The notes beneath the pieces were generated by a model. The model searched no databases and was not told where the DNA came from. It saw only the letters and a program-made list of their open reading frames with translations. Made by a program: the position numbers and the translations under genes. Positions 36,969 through 45,446 of a stretch of 64,000 nt of DNA are shown here, in pieces (position 1 is the stretch's first letter; every line of letters starts with the position of its first letter). Source of the stretch: Chloroflexota bacterium (GTDB lineage: Bacteria > Chloroflexota > Limnocylindria > Limnocylindrales > CSP1-4); NCBI GenBank assembly GCA_005882635.1, contig VBFG01000048.1, positions 1-64,000 on the forward strand, in the 5' to 3' direction.

Positions 36969-37015
36969 GGGCGGATGCTACTGCCGACGCGCCGCGGCGT
37001 CACGGGGGGAAAAGG

Positions 37016-37324
37016 CTAGTTGTCGATCTGGCCCAGGACCCGCCCGGCGAGCGCTCGGAGGCTCAGCGGCCGGGGATTGAGCGAAAGCTCGGCGTCGTCG
37101 CTCGTGGGCAGGCGATCGCTTCGGTTGAGACTGCCGCCGGCGCGATAGTAGCGAGCCGGCAGGCTCTCGAGGAGCTCCCGCTCCTCGGCCGTCTGGATCG
37201 CCTCGATCGGCAGGTCGTCGGGGTCGAACGGGCGCGGTGACTCCATCACGATCGGAGCCGGCCGCGCGTAGGCCGGAGCCCCGTACAGCTTTGGCAGCGC
37301 GATGTGCTGTTCGTCCAACGCCAC
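37016..37324 (-). CDS. Hypothetical protein, about 102 aa
   Basis: GTG 37324 with SD gagga: VALDEQHIALPKLYGAPAYARPAPIVMESPRPFDPDDLPIEAIQTAEERELLESLPARYYRAGG. Confidence 0.6.
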   Translation of the reverse strand: MALDEQHIALPKLYGAPAYARPAPIVMESPRPFDPDDLPIEAIQTAEERELLESLPARYYRAGGSLNRSDRLPTSDDAELSLNPRPLSLRALAGRVLGQIDN

Positions 37325-37498
37325 CCGATGAGTCCTCGTTGCCTCCGTCGGATACCCGACGAAGCGGATGATATCCAGCCGAGAGTACCTTGGAATGGTA
37401 CGGATGGGCCATATCAGTTGCGAGGGGTTCGAGGCGGAAGTGGTGCCGCTGTGCACAACGGGACCTTTGGCTGGCGTCCCCCGATTTCCCGCCGGATC

Positions 37499-37933
37499 TC
37501 AGCCGATCAGCGGCTCCAGGATCTGCACGACGACGACCAGCACGAGGTAGCTGATCGGGACCGCGGCGAAGAAGCCGAGCGCTGCGCTCCAGACCGACCG
37601 GGTCGTGCGGTCGCCCGATCCGCGCGGCTGGGGGACGACAACCCAGGTCACGACGCTGCCGACGATCAGGACGACGACGACGTCGGCGACGAGGTACAGG
37701 GTCCGGAGGTCGCCGCCCGGGAGTGCCATGCCACGCCGGATCGCGACGTCGTAGACGAGGTAGCCCAGGCCGAGGACGATCGCCACGACGAGGCTGGCGA
37801 GCACGGCCCGGACGACCGGCCGCGGGGCGTTCCGGAACTGGCGCCAGCGGACCTCGAGCCACGACCGCCGGCGGACGTCAGGCCGGCGAACGTCAGGCCG
37901 GTGGACGTCGGGCAGCCGGCTTGGAGCGCTCAC
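37499..37933 (-). CDS. Hypothetical membrane protein
   Basis: GTG 37933; three hydrophobic segments; overlaps the upstream aminotransferase stop by 4 bp. Confidence 0.65.
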   Translation of the reverse strand: MSAPSRLPDVHRPDVRRPDVRRRSWLEVRWRQFRNAPRPVVRAVLASLVVAIVLGLGYLVYDVAIRRGMALPGGDLRTLYLVADVVVVLIVGSVVTWVVVPQPRGSGDRTTRSVWSAALGFFAAVPISYLVLVVVVQILEPLIG

Positions 37934-39171
37934 GACGCCCCCTGGCCGATGATCGTCAGGCGAGGCCGCTGCGGCAGCGTCGCCGGGGTGTGCGACGCCA
38001 GGAGCTCGACGGCCGTCGCCACGCGCTCGATCTCGTCGGCCGTCGTGAAGAAGCCGACGCTCAGGCGGATGGCGTCGAGCGCCGGGATCGTCCGGGCGAT
38101 CGCGAACGTCCGCCCGGCGATCTCGTCCAGTGCCGCCTCGGCGTCCCAGCCCCCGATCCGGAAGGTGACGAGCGTCGCCATGCGGTCGGGCGGCGTGAGG
38201 ATGTCGACGCCGTCGATCGCCGCCAGGCGATCGACGGCGGCCCGCGCCATCGACTGGCCACGCTCGTGGATCCACGGCAATCCGACGTACATCGACAGCC
38301 AGCCGCAGCTCCGGGCGAGTCCGGTGACGGCGGGTCGGTAATGGCCGGCCTCCTCGAATCGACGAGCGTTGGGCCACGGGACGGCCGCATCGTTGTCGAT
38401 CCGCTCGTACGTGAACCAGCTCGCGGTGGACACCCGCGACGAACCCGTGATCCCAGCGGCGGCCCACAGTGCGCCGGTTCCTTCCGGCCCGAGGAGCCAC
38501 TTCTGGCCGGGAATGGCGTAGAAGTCGACGCCGAGATCGGCGACGTTGACCGGGATGGCTCCGGCTGCCTGGGCGCCGTCGACCGCGATGACGGCGCCCC
38601 GATCGTGGGCCAGCGCCGCGATCCGCTCGATCGGCATCCGCGCGCCGCTCGTCCACAGGACGTGGGAGAGGGCGACCAGTCTCGTCCCGGGTCGGATCGC
38701 CGCGTCGAACGCCGCCACGATCGCGTCGTCGTCCCCGCCGAGGCCGACGTCGACGACGATCAGCTCGCAGCCGCTGCGGGCCGCAGCGGCGTGGACCGGA
38801 CCGAGCCCGCCGGGATGTTCGGCCTGCGTCGTGACGATCCGATCGGTCGGCTGGACGTCGCGCGACCACACCGCCGCATTCATCCCGCCCGAGGTCGAGT
38901 GGGTGATCGCGATCTCGTCGACCTCGGCGCCGACGACGGCGGCCACCGCTCCCCTCGCCTCGGCGAGGCGCTCCAGGAAGCCTTCCCAGTAGTCGGTCGA
39001 CGAGCGGCCGATGCGGAGCTCGTAGTCGACGATCTCGGCCATGGCCGCGGCGGTCTCGGCCGGCAGCGGACCGACCGACCCGGTGTTCAGGTAGATGCCC
39101 GCGTCGAGCGCCGGCAGGGCCACCCGGATCGCCGCCACCTTCTCGTCGTCGGGCAGGAACGGCGCGACCAC
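37930..39171 (-). CDS. Aminotransferase class V-fold PLP enzyme (cysteine desulfurase/isopenicillin epimerase-like)
   Basis: YLNTGSVGPLPAETAAAMAEIVDYE...ITHSTSGGMNAAVWS...VDGAQAAGAIPVNVADLGVDFYAIPGQKWLLGPEGTGALW. Confidence 0.9.
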   Translation of the reverse strand: MVAPFLPDDEKVAAIRVALPALDAGIYLNTGSVGPLPAETAAAMAEIVDYELRIGRSSTDYWEGFLERLAEARGAVAAVVGAEVDEIAITHSTSGGMNAAVWSRDVQPTDRIVTTQAEHPGGLGPVHAAAARSGCELIVVDVGLGGDDDAIVAAFDAAIRPGTRLVALSHVLWTSGARMPIERIAALAHDRGAVIAVDGAQAAGAIPVNVADLGVDFYAIPGQKWLLGPEGTGALWAAAGITGSSRVSTASWFTYERIDNDAAVPWPNARRFEEAGHYRPAVTGLARSCGWLSMYVGLPWIHERGQSMARAAVDRLAAIDGVDILTPPDRMATLVTFRIGGWDAEAALDEIAGRTFAIARTIPALDAIRLSVGFFTTADEIERVATAVELLASHTPATLPQRPRLTIIGQGAS

Positions 39172-39176
39172 GCCCG

Positions 39177-39183
39177 TATCATA
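39177..39183. promoter_or_regulatory. Overlapping bidirectional -10 elements in an 18-bp divergent intergenic gap
   Basis: plus TATCAT-N7-ATG 39190; minus TATGAT-N6-GTG 39171. Confidence 0.6.
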
Positions 39184-39189
39184 TCGGCG

Positions 39190-40077
39190 ATGTCGTCGCC
39201 TCCCGCCGGTCGCAGGCTGCAGCGGACGCGCACGCCCGGCGGGCTGGCTCGGCCCGAGCTGCTCGCATCGACCGACTGGCTCGCCGACCAGCTCGGACGG
39301 CCGGAGGTCCGGATCCTCGACGTCCGCTGGCGGCCCGACGGCTCCGGTCACCAGGTCTGGTCGACCGGACACATCCCGGGCGCGGTGTTCGTCGATTGGC
39401 GAGCCGATCTCACCGACACGGGCGAGAGCGGCGACACGTTGCTCCTCGCCGGCCCCGAGCAGGTCGCCCGGACGCTCGCGTTGGGAGGGGTCGGCGACGG
39501 GGCCACGGTGGTGGTCTACGACGACACGGTGTCCCTGTTCGCGGCGCGCGTCTGGTGGAGCCTGCGGGTCTACGGCCTCGAGTCGGTCCGCGTCCTCGAC
39601 GGCGGTTTTCCCGCGTGGCAGGAGGAGGGCCGGGCGATCTCGAACGCGGTCGCGCCGCCGCCGCCGGCGCATTTCACGCCGCGGGCGCAGCCGCGAATGC
39701 GGCTCACGACGGCCGACGTCCGCGCTCTCCTCTCCTCCCCCGACGTCATGCTGCTCGATGCGCGCGCGCCGGCCGAGTACCGGGGTCACGAGGGCACGAC
39801 CAAGCGGCTCGGACACATCCCGGGCGCGGTGAACGTGCCGGTCGGCGCGATGACGCGGCCGGGCAGCCAGCACTTCCGGGTCGGCGACGAGCTGCGGGAC
39901 ATCCTGTTCCGGGCGAACGTCGCCCGCGGGCGGCGGATGGTCTGTTACGACGGCTCGGGGATCGCGGCGGCGAAGCTGGCGTTCGCCCTGACGCTCCTCG
40001 GCCACGATGACGTCGCCGTGTATGACGGCGGCTGGGCCGAGTGGGGCAACCGCCTGGATCTGCCGGTCGATCGGTAG
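39190..40077 (+). CDS. Sulfurtransferase, two rhodanese domains
   Basis: STDWLADQLGRPEVRILDVRW...HIPGAVFVDWRADL...VLDGGFPAWQEEGR...VMLLDARAPAEYRGHE...HIPGAVNVPV...VCYDGSGIAAAKLAFALTLLGHDDVAVYDGGWAEW. Confidence 0.93.
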   Translation: MSSPPAGRRLQRTRTPGGLARPELLASTDWLADQLGRPEVRILDVRWRPDGSGHQVWSTGHIPGAVFVDWRADLTDTGESGDTLLLAGPEQVARTLALGGVGDGATVVVYDDTVSLFAARVWWSLRVYGLESVRVLDGGFPAWQEEGRAISNAVAPPPPAHFTPRAQPRMRLTTADVRALLSSPDVMLLDARAPAEYRGHEGTTKRLGHIPGAVNVPVGAMTRPGSQHFRVGDELRDILFRANVARGRRMVCYDGSGIAAAKLAFALTLLGHDDVAVYDGGWAEWGNRLDLPVDR

Positions 40078-40349
40078 CGATCCGTCACGCCGGTCCCGCG
40101 AGGGCCTTCCGCCGGCTGATATCACCACCGTTGTTACAGCTGGGAGTGGCGGCCGGTCAAGCCGGATTCGACGGGCCCGGTCGTCGGGATTCGTGCACCG
40201 TCACGCTCGATTCCTGCGCGCGCCGCCCAGCCGACAGGGGCTTAGCGCCGTTCTTGCCCCTCCGGTATCGATGGCGCTGATATTCCCGAGAGCAAGGGGG
40301 GTGCCAGCGCTTGAGCAGCGACCGCGCGAGCCACGCGCGAGGGCGGGGA

Positions 40350-41003
40350 TCAGCCGGACGCGCCATCCTCGGGCCGAATGGCTCCGCCGGACGGGTCGCC
40401 GACCGACGTGCCGGCCGCGCCCACCGCACCCGCCGCACCCGCCGCGCCCGCCGCGCCCGCGCCCCCAGAGCGGTCGATGCCGGCCCACGGGTCGACCTCG
40501 CGGTGCGGCGCGAGGATCTGCGCCCGGTGGTGATTGATCGCGACCATCGGCGCGCTCTGGCGCGCCTCGCCGATCGAGTCCGACCAGAACGTCGCGTCCG
40601 TCACCGGGATGAACCGCCCGGTGAGCTCGCCCAGGGCCTCGCCGAGTCCGCGCTCCGGCAGGACGTGGACCCGCCCGATCACGCGGAACGGCGGGATCGA
40701 GATCATTGCCTGCTCGGAGACCTTCGGGGTGCGGAGGTCAGGGCGCGTCTCGACCTCGCTGTCGGCGACGGCGAAGAGGACCGCCGCGAGGTTGACCTGG
40801 GCGAACTCGCTCCTGGTCGCGACCGATCGCGAGCCGTACTCGTCGACCAATGCGTCCGACAGGACGAGGAAATCCTCATCGGCGTGGTTGAGGATGTCCG
40901 ACAGCCGCGACTGGCGGCTCCGGATGTTGCCCTTGATCACGAAGCTGTCGGTGTAGAGCGTGAGCGGGACCAAGGTCGCCTCGGCCCCGAGAAGGTCGAA
41001 CAT
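40350..41003 (-). CDS. Hypothetical protein with GAA/GAG-rich C-terminal tail
   Basis: MFDLLGAEATLVPLTLYTDSFVIKGNIRSRQSRLSDILNHADEDFLVLSDALVDEYG...; TATCCT-N7-ATG upstream. Confidence 0.7.
   Translation of the reverse strand: MFDLLGAEATLVPLTLYTDSFVIKGNIRSRQSRLSDILNHADEDFLVLSDALVDEYGSRSVATRSEFAQVNLAAVLFAVADSEVETRPDLRTPKVSEQAMISIPPFRVIGRVHVLPERGLGEALGELTGRFIPVTDATFWSDSIGEARQSAPMVAINHHRAQILAPHREVDPWAGIDRSGGAGAAGAAGAAGAVGAAGTSVGDPSGGAIRPEDGASG
40415..40466. repeat. Low-complexity (cgccgcacc)n-type tract encoding GAAGAAGAA
   Basis: ccaccgcacccgccgcacccgccgcgcccgccgcgcccg. Confidence 0.7.
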
Positions 41004-41069
41004 GGCCGACAGGATACGCTCGGCCGATCCCTCGGGGCTCCCCGATTCGGATCGGCCGCCGCGGCGGGA

Positions 41070-42851
41070 CTACTTCCTGGCGCCTGCCGTCACCAACTGT
41101 TCGGCCCCGTGCTGGAGGCCTTCGTAGAGGGCCTCGACCGTCTCGAGCGTGTCGATCTCGTCGGGCGACTTGTCGGGCCGCAGGTTGGCGATCCGCGGGA
41201 ACCGCAGCGAGAACCCCGACTGGTGGCGACGGGAGCGGACGATCACGTCGAACGCGACCTCGACGACGACCGTCGGCTCCACCTGGCGGTAGCGGCCGTA
41301 GCGGGCGATCGTGTGGTCCTCGAACCAGCGGGTCATCTCGGCGATCTCGGCGTCGGTCAGTCCGCTGTACGCCTTGCCGATCGTGACCAGCCGCTCGTTC
41401 TCGGTGTCGCGCACCGCGAACGTGTAATCGCTGAGGACGCCGTGCCGCTTGCCGTGGCCGACCTCGACGCCGACGACCACGCAGTCGATGGTCGCCAGGG
41501 CCTTCTTCATCTTCAGCCAGCCGAGTCCACGCCGGCCCGGTGAGTAGATCGACCGCGGGTCCTTGACCATGAGCCCCTCGTTGCGCCGCTCGCGGGCACC
41601 GCGGAAGGCGTCCTCCAGTCCATCGATCGAGGTCACGCTGACGAGGTGGCTCAGGGCGAACACCCCGCCGTCGTCGGCGAGGGGCAGGCGGAGGCGCTCG
41701 AGGCGGCGGCGGCGATCCTCCAGCGGCTCGCGCAGGAGTGCGTCGACGGCCTCCGTCGGCGACGGCGTGGCTCCGTTGGCGGACGGCCCGACCGACCCGT
41801 TGGCGGAGCCGTTCGATGCCACGATCACCGGGTCGCCGGGATCCGCCCGGCCGAGCCCGAGGGCGTCGAAGGCCACGTAGATCACAGGCACCTCGGCGCG
41901 GATCTCCTCGGACGGTGACTTCCGGCCGAGGCGCGCCTGGAGGGCGATGAACGGGAGGACCGTGCCGTCGCGATAGGCCAGGATCTCGCCGTCGAGGATC
42001 CCGTCCCAGCCAAGGGACCGCGCGCCCTCGATGATCTCGGGGAACTGGTTGCCGATCTCGTGGAGGTCACGCGAGTAGAGCCGGACCTCCGTCCCGTGGC
42101 GATGGAGCTGGGCCCGGATTCCGTCGTACTTGTCCTCGACCCAGACGGGCACGCCGAGGCGCCTGACGATCACGGCGGCGTCCTCGGCCGGCGACGCGAG
42201 CATGAACTTGATCGGGTGGAACAGGGCCAGGCTGGCGTCCTCGAGGCAGCCGTCGCGGGCCAGCTCGGCGGTCCGGCCGATGTCGCCGGTCAGCATCCCG
42301 GCCCACTTGACGTCGTCGAGCGGCTGGTCGAACGCCCTGGCGAGCGCCGCCTCGACCAGGCCCTCGCGGAGACCGATCCGGAGCTCCCCCGACAGCACCT
42401 TGACGACGTACTTCGCGGTCAGCGGATCCGCCCGAGCGAGCAGGTCGCGGAGGATCCCGCTCTTGGCGGCCGGGCCCGACGCGGCCTCGATCGCCGCGTA
42501 CGCGGCGGCGACCTCCGGCAGCGACGGCGACCGGGCGGGATCCGGCGAATGGCCGGCGAGCGTGAGGACGTCCGCGACCGCTCGACCGAGGTCCGAGGAG
42601 CGGTCGTAGGCCTCGGCGAGGGCGGTCCTCGGGACGCGAGCAAGGTCCGTGACGGTCGTCGCGATCGCCGACCAACCGAGCCCTGCGGCGCGCTGGTCGG
42701 CCTCGGCGAACGGCCGCCCGGTCAGGAAGACGACCGCGACCGGGAGCTCCTCGGCGGTGAGTCCCGCGAGGTAGTCGGCGAGCAGCGCCGTCTTCTCGGA
42801 GGTCCGGGTCGTAGCGGCGACGCGCTCGGCGACCTCGCTCCAGCGACGCAT
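41070..42851 (-). CDS. ATP-dependent DNA ligase
   Basis: VWVEDKYDGIRAQLHRHGTEVRLYSRDLHEIGNQFPEI...GILDGEILAYRDG...EGLMVKDPRSIYSPGRRGLGWLKMKKALATIDCVVVGVEVGHGKR. Confidence 0.94.
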   Translation of the reverse strand: MRRWSEVAERVAATTRTSEKTALLADYLAGLTAEELPVAVVFLTGRPFAEADQRAAGLGWSAIATTVTDLARVPRTALAEAYDRSSDLGRAVADVLTLAGHSPDPARSPSLPEVAAAYAAIEAASGPAAKSGILRDLLARADPLTAKYVVKVLSGELRIGLREGLVEAALARAFDQPLDDVKWAGMLTGDIGRTAELARDGCLEDASLALFHPIKFMLASPAEDAAVIVRRLGVPVWVEDKYDGIRAQLHRHGTEVRLYSRDLHEIGNQFPEIIEGARSLGWDGILDGEILAYRDGTVLPFIALQARLGRKSPSEEIRAEVPVIYVAFDALGLGRADPGDPVIVASNGSANGSVGPSANGATPSPTEAVDALLREPLEDRRRRLERLRLPLADDGGVFALSHLVSVTSIDGLEDAFRGARERRNEGLMVKDPRSIYSPGRRGLGWLKMKKALATIDCVVVGVEVGHGKRHGVLSDYTFAVRDTENERLVTIGKAYSGLTDAEIAEMTRWFEDHTIARYGRYRQVEPTVVVEVAFDVIVRSRRHQSGFSLRFPRIANLRPDKSPDEIDTLETVEALYEGLQHGAEQLVTAGARK

Positions 42852-42858
42852 GGCGGCG

Positions 42859-42870
42859 ATGGTATACCGT
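42859..42870. promoter_or_regulatory. Bidirectional back-to-back -10 elements (atggtataccgt)
   Basis: minus TACCAT-N7-ATG 42851; plus TACCGT-N7-ATG 42878. Confidence 0.6.
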
Positions 42871-42877
42871 CCCTCCG

Positions 42878-43567
42878 ATGGGCCCTCGACGCTGGTTTCC
42901 CGATGCGCTGACGGGCGAGCGCGTGGTCCTCCGACGGCACGTCCCGGAGAACGTCCGAGCGTTCCAGCGGTGGTACGCCGACCCCGACGTCGTCCGCCTG
43001 ACGCGCTACCAGGACAGCCCCATGCGACGCGACGAGATCGAGCGGTTCTTCGCCGCCCGCGCTCTCGGCACGGACTCGCTGGCGATGGCGATCCACCTCC
43101 GCGACACGGACCGGCTGATCGGGACGTGCGCACTGTCCCAGCTCGACAGCGACAACGGCTCGGCGCTGTTCCACATCACGATCGGCGAGAAGGATGCGTG
43201 GGGCGCCGGGTACGGCACCGAGGCCACGAGCCTCATGCTCGACCACGCCTTCCACACGCTCGGCCTGCACCGGATCGCCCTGACCGTCTTCGCCTTCAAC
43301 GAGCGGGCGGTGAGGTCCTACCGGTCCGTCGGGTTCGTGGTCGAAGGTCGGGCCCGGGAGGCGATCTGGCGCGAGGGCCGCTGGTGGGACGAGATCGCGA
43401 TGAGCGTTCTCGACTCCGACTGGGCCACCCGGCATCCGCGTCCGGCGCGGGTGCCCGACGTCGACGCGACGGTCGCCCCGGTGGAAGCGCCTGAGCCGCC
43501 GGAGCCGACGGTCCGTCGAGAGCGCCGGGTGGGCGCGGTCGCGGGCTTCCTCGGCCGGCGCCGATGA
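42878..43567 (+). CDS. GNAT family N-acetyltransferase (RimJ/RimL type)
   Basis: LTGERVVLRRHVPENVRAFQRWYADPDVVRLTRY...IGEKDAWGAGYGTEATSLMLDHAFHTLGLHRIALTVFAFNERAVRSYRSVGFVVEGRAREAIWREGRWWDEIAMSVL. Confidence 0.94.
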   Translation: MGPRRWFPDALTGERVVLRRHVPENVRAFQRWYADPDVVRLTRYQDSPMRRDEIERFFAARALGTDSLAMAIHLRDTDRLIGTCALSQLDSDNGSALFHITIGEKDAWGAGYGTEATSLMLDHAFHTLGLHRIALTVFAFNERAVRSYRSVGFVVEGRAREAIWREGRWWDEIAMSVLDSDWATRHPRPARVPDVDATVAPVEAPEPPEPTVRRERRVGAVAGFLGRRR

Positions 43568-43839
43568 CGCCGGGGCCGGCGGCTGCGGCCGCGCGAGCCG
43601 ACGTCCGCGAGCTGATCGCCGCCAAGGGCCACGTCGTCGACAACGCCCGGCAGGCGATCGACCGGCTCGATGTGGCCTTCGAGTCCGGCGACCTCCAACG
43701 CACGCCCGAGCTGATGTTGTTCCTGGCCGACCTCGCGCCCGCGCTCGAGCAGGCCGAGGGTCAGAAGCTCGGCGGGAAGAGCGCCGAGGCCGCCCGGTTC
43801 ATCCTTCGCGCGATCGACCGGGAGCTGGATCGGGCGTAG
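43564..43839 (+). CDS. Hypothetical protein, 91 aa
   Basis: 4-bp overlap with the preceding GNAT gene. Confidence 0.65.
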   Translation: MTPGPAAAAARADVRELIAAKGHVVDNARQAIDRLDVAFESGDLQRTPELMLFLADLAPALEQAEGQKLGGKSAEAARFILRAIDRELDRA

Positions 43840-43845
43840 CCGATC

Positions 43846-44979
43846 TCAGGGGGCGATCGACTCGGCCGGCGGAGCCGACGCCGACGCAGCCGGGGTCGGG
43901 GTCGCCGTTGGGTCAGGCGTCGCGGTCGCGGTCGTCGTCGGGTCAGGCATCGCGGTCGCGGTCGTCGTCGGGTCAGGCATCGCGGTCGCGGTTGTCGTCG
44001 GGTCAGGCGTCGCGGCCGGGGTCGCCGTCGGGTCAGGCGTCGCGGTCGCCGTCGGATCTGCGACCGGCGTCGGGTCCGGCGTCGGCGTTGGTGTCGGCGT
44101 CGGCGTTGGTGTCGGCGTCGGTGTCGGCTCCGGCGGCGGCGTGACCGGGGGCAGGCCCGATCGGATCGGCTGGACCAGGACCCAGCGGGCGTACCACTCG
44201 GATGCCGTCGACCGGATCGAGCTTCGCCGCCAGCCGGGCGTGTACGGATCGTCGAGCGGGCTGTCGACTTCGCGGTAGGACCGGAAGCGATAGGGCAGGC
44301 TGCCCTGGAGGAGGGACAGCCGATTGATGTAGCGGTTCACGAGCCCGTCGGACCGGAGCGGGTCCGACACGAACAGGCCGTTCACCACGAAGGCATCGGA
44401 TGTGGCCGGGTCGTCGCCCGTCACGACGTAGCCGGTGACGACCTGGGCGTGGCCGCCGGCCCAGGCCAGGAGGCCGACCGGCATGCGGTAGCGGGCGATG
44501 GCCGTCACCGCTCCCTTGAGCGCGGCATCGAACGAGCCGTACGCCCGATCGTCGTAGACGCGCTTCGCGGGGTCGGTCATGGCGGCGGAACCCCAGCCGT
44601 AGTAGTTCATGGCGTTCCGCCAGCCGTGGGCATCGCTTCCGCGTCGCCCCGCTGCCAGCGTGTCGTGGCTGCGCTCGAACGACAGGATCGATGTCATGTC
44701 CCAGGTGACCCGCGGGTCCGGGTGGTTCTTCGTCCGGAAGAGGTGCCAGCGGAACCCGTCGCCGCCGGTGTCGGCGAGGTCGGTGAAGTTCAGCATCATC
44801 ATCGCCGCTGCGGCGGTGCACGCCGTGTAGTACGGATCCTGGTAGAGGAACCCGGCGCTCCGGAACAGGTTGTACCGCCAGACGGTCGCGCCATTCACGG
44901 CGGGCGGCAGCAGCCCGACGAGCAGGAGCAGCATGGAGGCGAACGTGAGCGCGGGTCGGACGCGGCTCAAGCGATCCAT
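43846..44979 (-). CDS. Secreted C39-like (papain-like) domain protein with repetitive TP/TA-rich C-terminus
   Basis: Signal peptide; YYTACTAAAAMMMLNF (Cys), WAGGHAQVVTGYVV (His), FVSDP (Asp); SD ggaggg. Confidence 0.72.
   Translation of the reverse strand: MDRLSRVRPALTFASMLLLLVGLLPPAVNGATVWRYNLFRSAGFLYQDPYYTACTAAAAMMMLNFTDLADTGGDGFRWHLFRTKNHPDPRVTWDMTSILSFERSHDTLAAGRRGSDAHGWRNAMNYYGWGSAAMTDPAKRVYDDRAYGSFDAALKGAVTAIARYRMPVGLLAWAGGHAQVVTGYVVTGDDPATSDAFVVNGLFVSDPLRSDGLVNRYINRLSLLQGSLPYRFRSYREVDSPLDDPYTPGWRRSSIRSTASEWYARWVLVQPIRSGLPPVTPPPEPTPTPTPTPTPTPTPTPDPTPVADPTATATPDPTATPAATPDPTTTATAMPDPTTTATAMPDPTTTATATPDPTATPTPAASASAPPAESIAP
43910..44055. repeat. 30-bp tandem repeat, about 4.8 copies
   Basis: gggtcaggc(g/a)tcgcggtcgcggtcgtcgtc units starting at 43910, 43940, 43970, 44000, 44030; encodes (PDPTTTATAM)n. 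Confidence 0.9.
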
Positions 44980-45446
44980 CCCCTCCAGCGTCGGTGACTG
45001 CCGTCACGCGGACGTCGACCGACCGCGCCGATCGCGGCCGAGCCGCGAGCATGCGGTGTGCGAGGGCCCGGACCAATCGACCGATCGTACCCACGAGCGC
45101 CCTTGACTCTCGACCTATGGGATATCAGAGCCGATGCCAGTCGAGGCCGGAGCGGCGGCCGACGGGCGTGAACGCCGCCCTCGCGCCAAGAACGATCTCT
45201 GTCGGAGATCGGAGGATCAGAGGTTCGTCCGAGGGCGGCGCCGCGCCGCGCATCCAGCGCAATGCCTGGACGGCATTGATTCCGGGTCGGCGACCGGTTG
45301 GCGTCATCGTCGCCGCGGCATCCGCCAGCATTGACGACGGTCCGACCAATGAACCGGCCGGATCCAGGTGGCGGCCGTAGAATCGGCGCTGCCCATCCCG
45401 GATCGATCTGCGGCCGTCGTGTCAGGCCGCCGGAGGCCCTGTCCCC

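Noticed and set aside
43908-44144. Tandem repeats considered as CRISPR
   Set aside because: Units are contiguous 30-bp copies with no spacers and lie in frame within a coding sequence.
45125-45349. 74-aa minus ORF in the intergenic region
   Set aside because: No recognisable motif, no SD or -10 context; overlaps inverted repeats.
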